This document shows, piece by piece, positions 63,635 through 64,000 of a stretch of 64,000 bases of DNA. Positions within the stretch are counted from its first letter, which is position 1, and each line of letters opens with the position of its first letter. A program made the position numbers and the translations under genes. Location: assembly GCA_028379895.1 (NCBI GenBank), contig JAOEKQ010000001.1, forward strand, positions 1 to 64,000, written 5' to 3'. The notes below the pieces were generated by a model. That model was not told the DNA's origin. It searched no databases and saw only the letters and a list, made by a program, of their open reading frames with translations. This DNA is from Burkholderiales bacterium (GTDB taxonomy: Bacteria > Pseudomonadota > Gammaproteobacteria > Burkholderiales > Eutrophovitaceae).

Positions 63635-64000
63635 ATGAAGTTTGAAGCTCCCTCAGATTGTTTACTTTGTACTCCAAGTGGTGAACAAGTGCTCTGGACA
63701 AATGATTTCGTTAGGGTGATTTCAATTTGTGATGAAGCATACCCAGTTTTTTGTCGAGTAATCACCAATCAGCACTACGTTGAGTTTTCAGATTTAATTC
63801 GTAGTCGCCGAGAGCTCGTCATGTATGTTGTTTATGCAGTCGAAAAAGAAATGCGGACTTTGCTTAGCCCTACCAAAGTAAATATCGCATCTTTTGGTAA
63901 CCTTGTTCCGCATCTTCATTGGCACGTGATTCCTCGTTTTCGAGGAGATCCACATTATCCAAATCCAATCTGGGGGGCCTTTACCGGTGGACATCCAGTT
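63635..64000 (+). CDS. HIT-family hydrolase (3' end cut by window edge)
   Basis: Histidine-triad nucleotide hydrolase. 122 codons are visible, ending without a stop at the window edge; relatives are about 130-150 residues, so little is missing. The triad is H93-L-H95-W-H97 in PHLHWHVIPRF. The N-terminus has CLLCTPSGEQVLW with two cysteines (9 and 12). 34 bases after the YqaA-like gene, same strand. Confidence 0.92.
   Translation, partial: MKFEAPSDCLLCTPSGEQVLWTNDFVRVISICDEAYPVFCRVITNQHYVEFSDLIRSRRELVMYVVYAVEKEMRTLLSPTKVNIASFGNLVPHLHWHVIPRFRGDPHYPNPIWGAFTGGHPV

Overview
The window is a chromosomal, origin-proximal segment of a moderately AT-rich betaproteobacterium, most likely Burkholderiales-like. 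Three things point there. The gene order is betaproteobacterial: gyrB-dnaN-dnaA | rpmH-rnpA-yidD-yidC-mnmE-mnmG-rsmG-parA-parB-atpIBEFHAGDC, then EVE/6S RNA/zapA, the polA/thrB/uvrD cluster, leuS-lptE, metX-metW, xth|pyrE, and gatBAC|mreBCD-mrdA-rodA. The F1 beta subunit carries [13 protein letters not shown], the form I associate with that class. All genes use the standard code. I see no insertion sequence, prophage, CRISPR array, rRNA or tRNA.

Layout. 1-5.1 kb: gyrB (its last few codons lie outside the window), dnaN and dnaA read leftward; DnaA boxes lie on both sides of dnaA, so this is the origin region. 5.2-13.3 kb: the rightward rpmH-rnpA-yidD-yidC-mnmE and mnmG-rsmG-parA-parB set, with a perfect parS before mnmG. 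The L34 gene is interrupted by one extra T in a T7 run. 13.3-20.4 kb: the complete F1Fo ATP synthase operon with its own promoter and a terminator. 20.4-28.5 kb: the most accessory-looking block, a branched-chain-type ABC importer (lipoprotein binding protein, two permeases, two ATPases) followed on the same strand by an M20 deacylase, a malonyl-CoA synthetase and a 2OG-Fe(II) oxygenase. 28.5-30.5 kb, leftward: zapB-like gene, zapA, 6S RNA, EVE protein, TauE/SafE permease. 30.6-34.9 kb: cobalamin riboswitch with a BtuB-like receptor, then msbA. 34.9-36.9 kb: a TauD-type dioxygenase convergent with an amidohydrolase, with unassigned small reading frames between them. 37-49 kb: polA, thrB, uvrD, prkB, leuS, lptE, metX, metW. 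49-51.8 kb: ampG, xth, pyrE. 51.8-60.7 kb: gatBAC divergent from mreBCD-mrdA-rodA. 60.7-64 kb: PfkB-family kinase, apaH, membrane-anchored cytochrome c, YqaA-like membrane protein, and a HIT protein cut by the window end.

Most of the window is core machinery: replication initiation, chromosome partition, tRNA modification, protein insertion, ATP synthesis, cell shape. It is packed tightly, with overlapping starts and stops in many places. The points that stand out are: the frame break in rpmH; a parS site that also forms the first codons of a small reading frame with a strong ribosome binding site; the importer/deacylase/malonyl-CoA synthetase module, which could scavenge malonyl conjugates; overlapping small reading frames downstream of the amidohydrolase; xth and pyrE with overlapping divergent start codons; and rodA without a canonical start codon. 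I found no clearly new multi-gene defence or mobile system.
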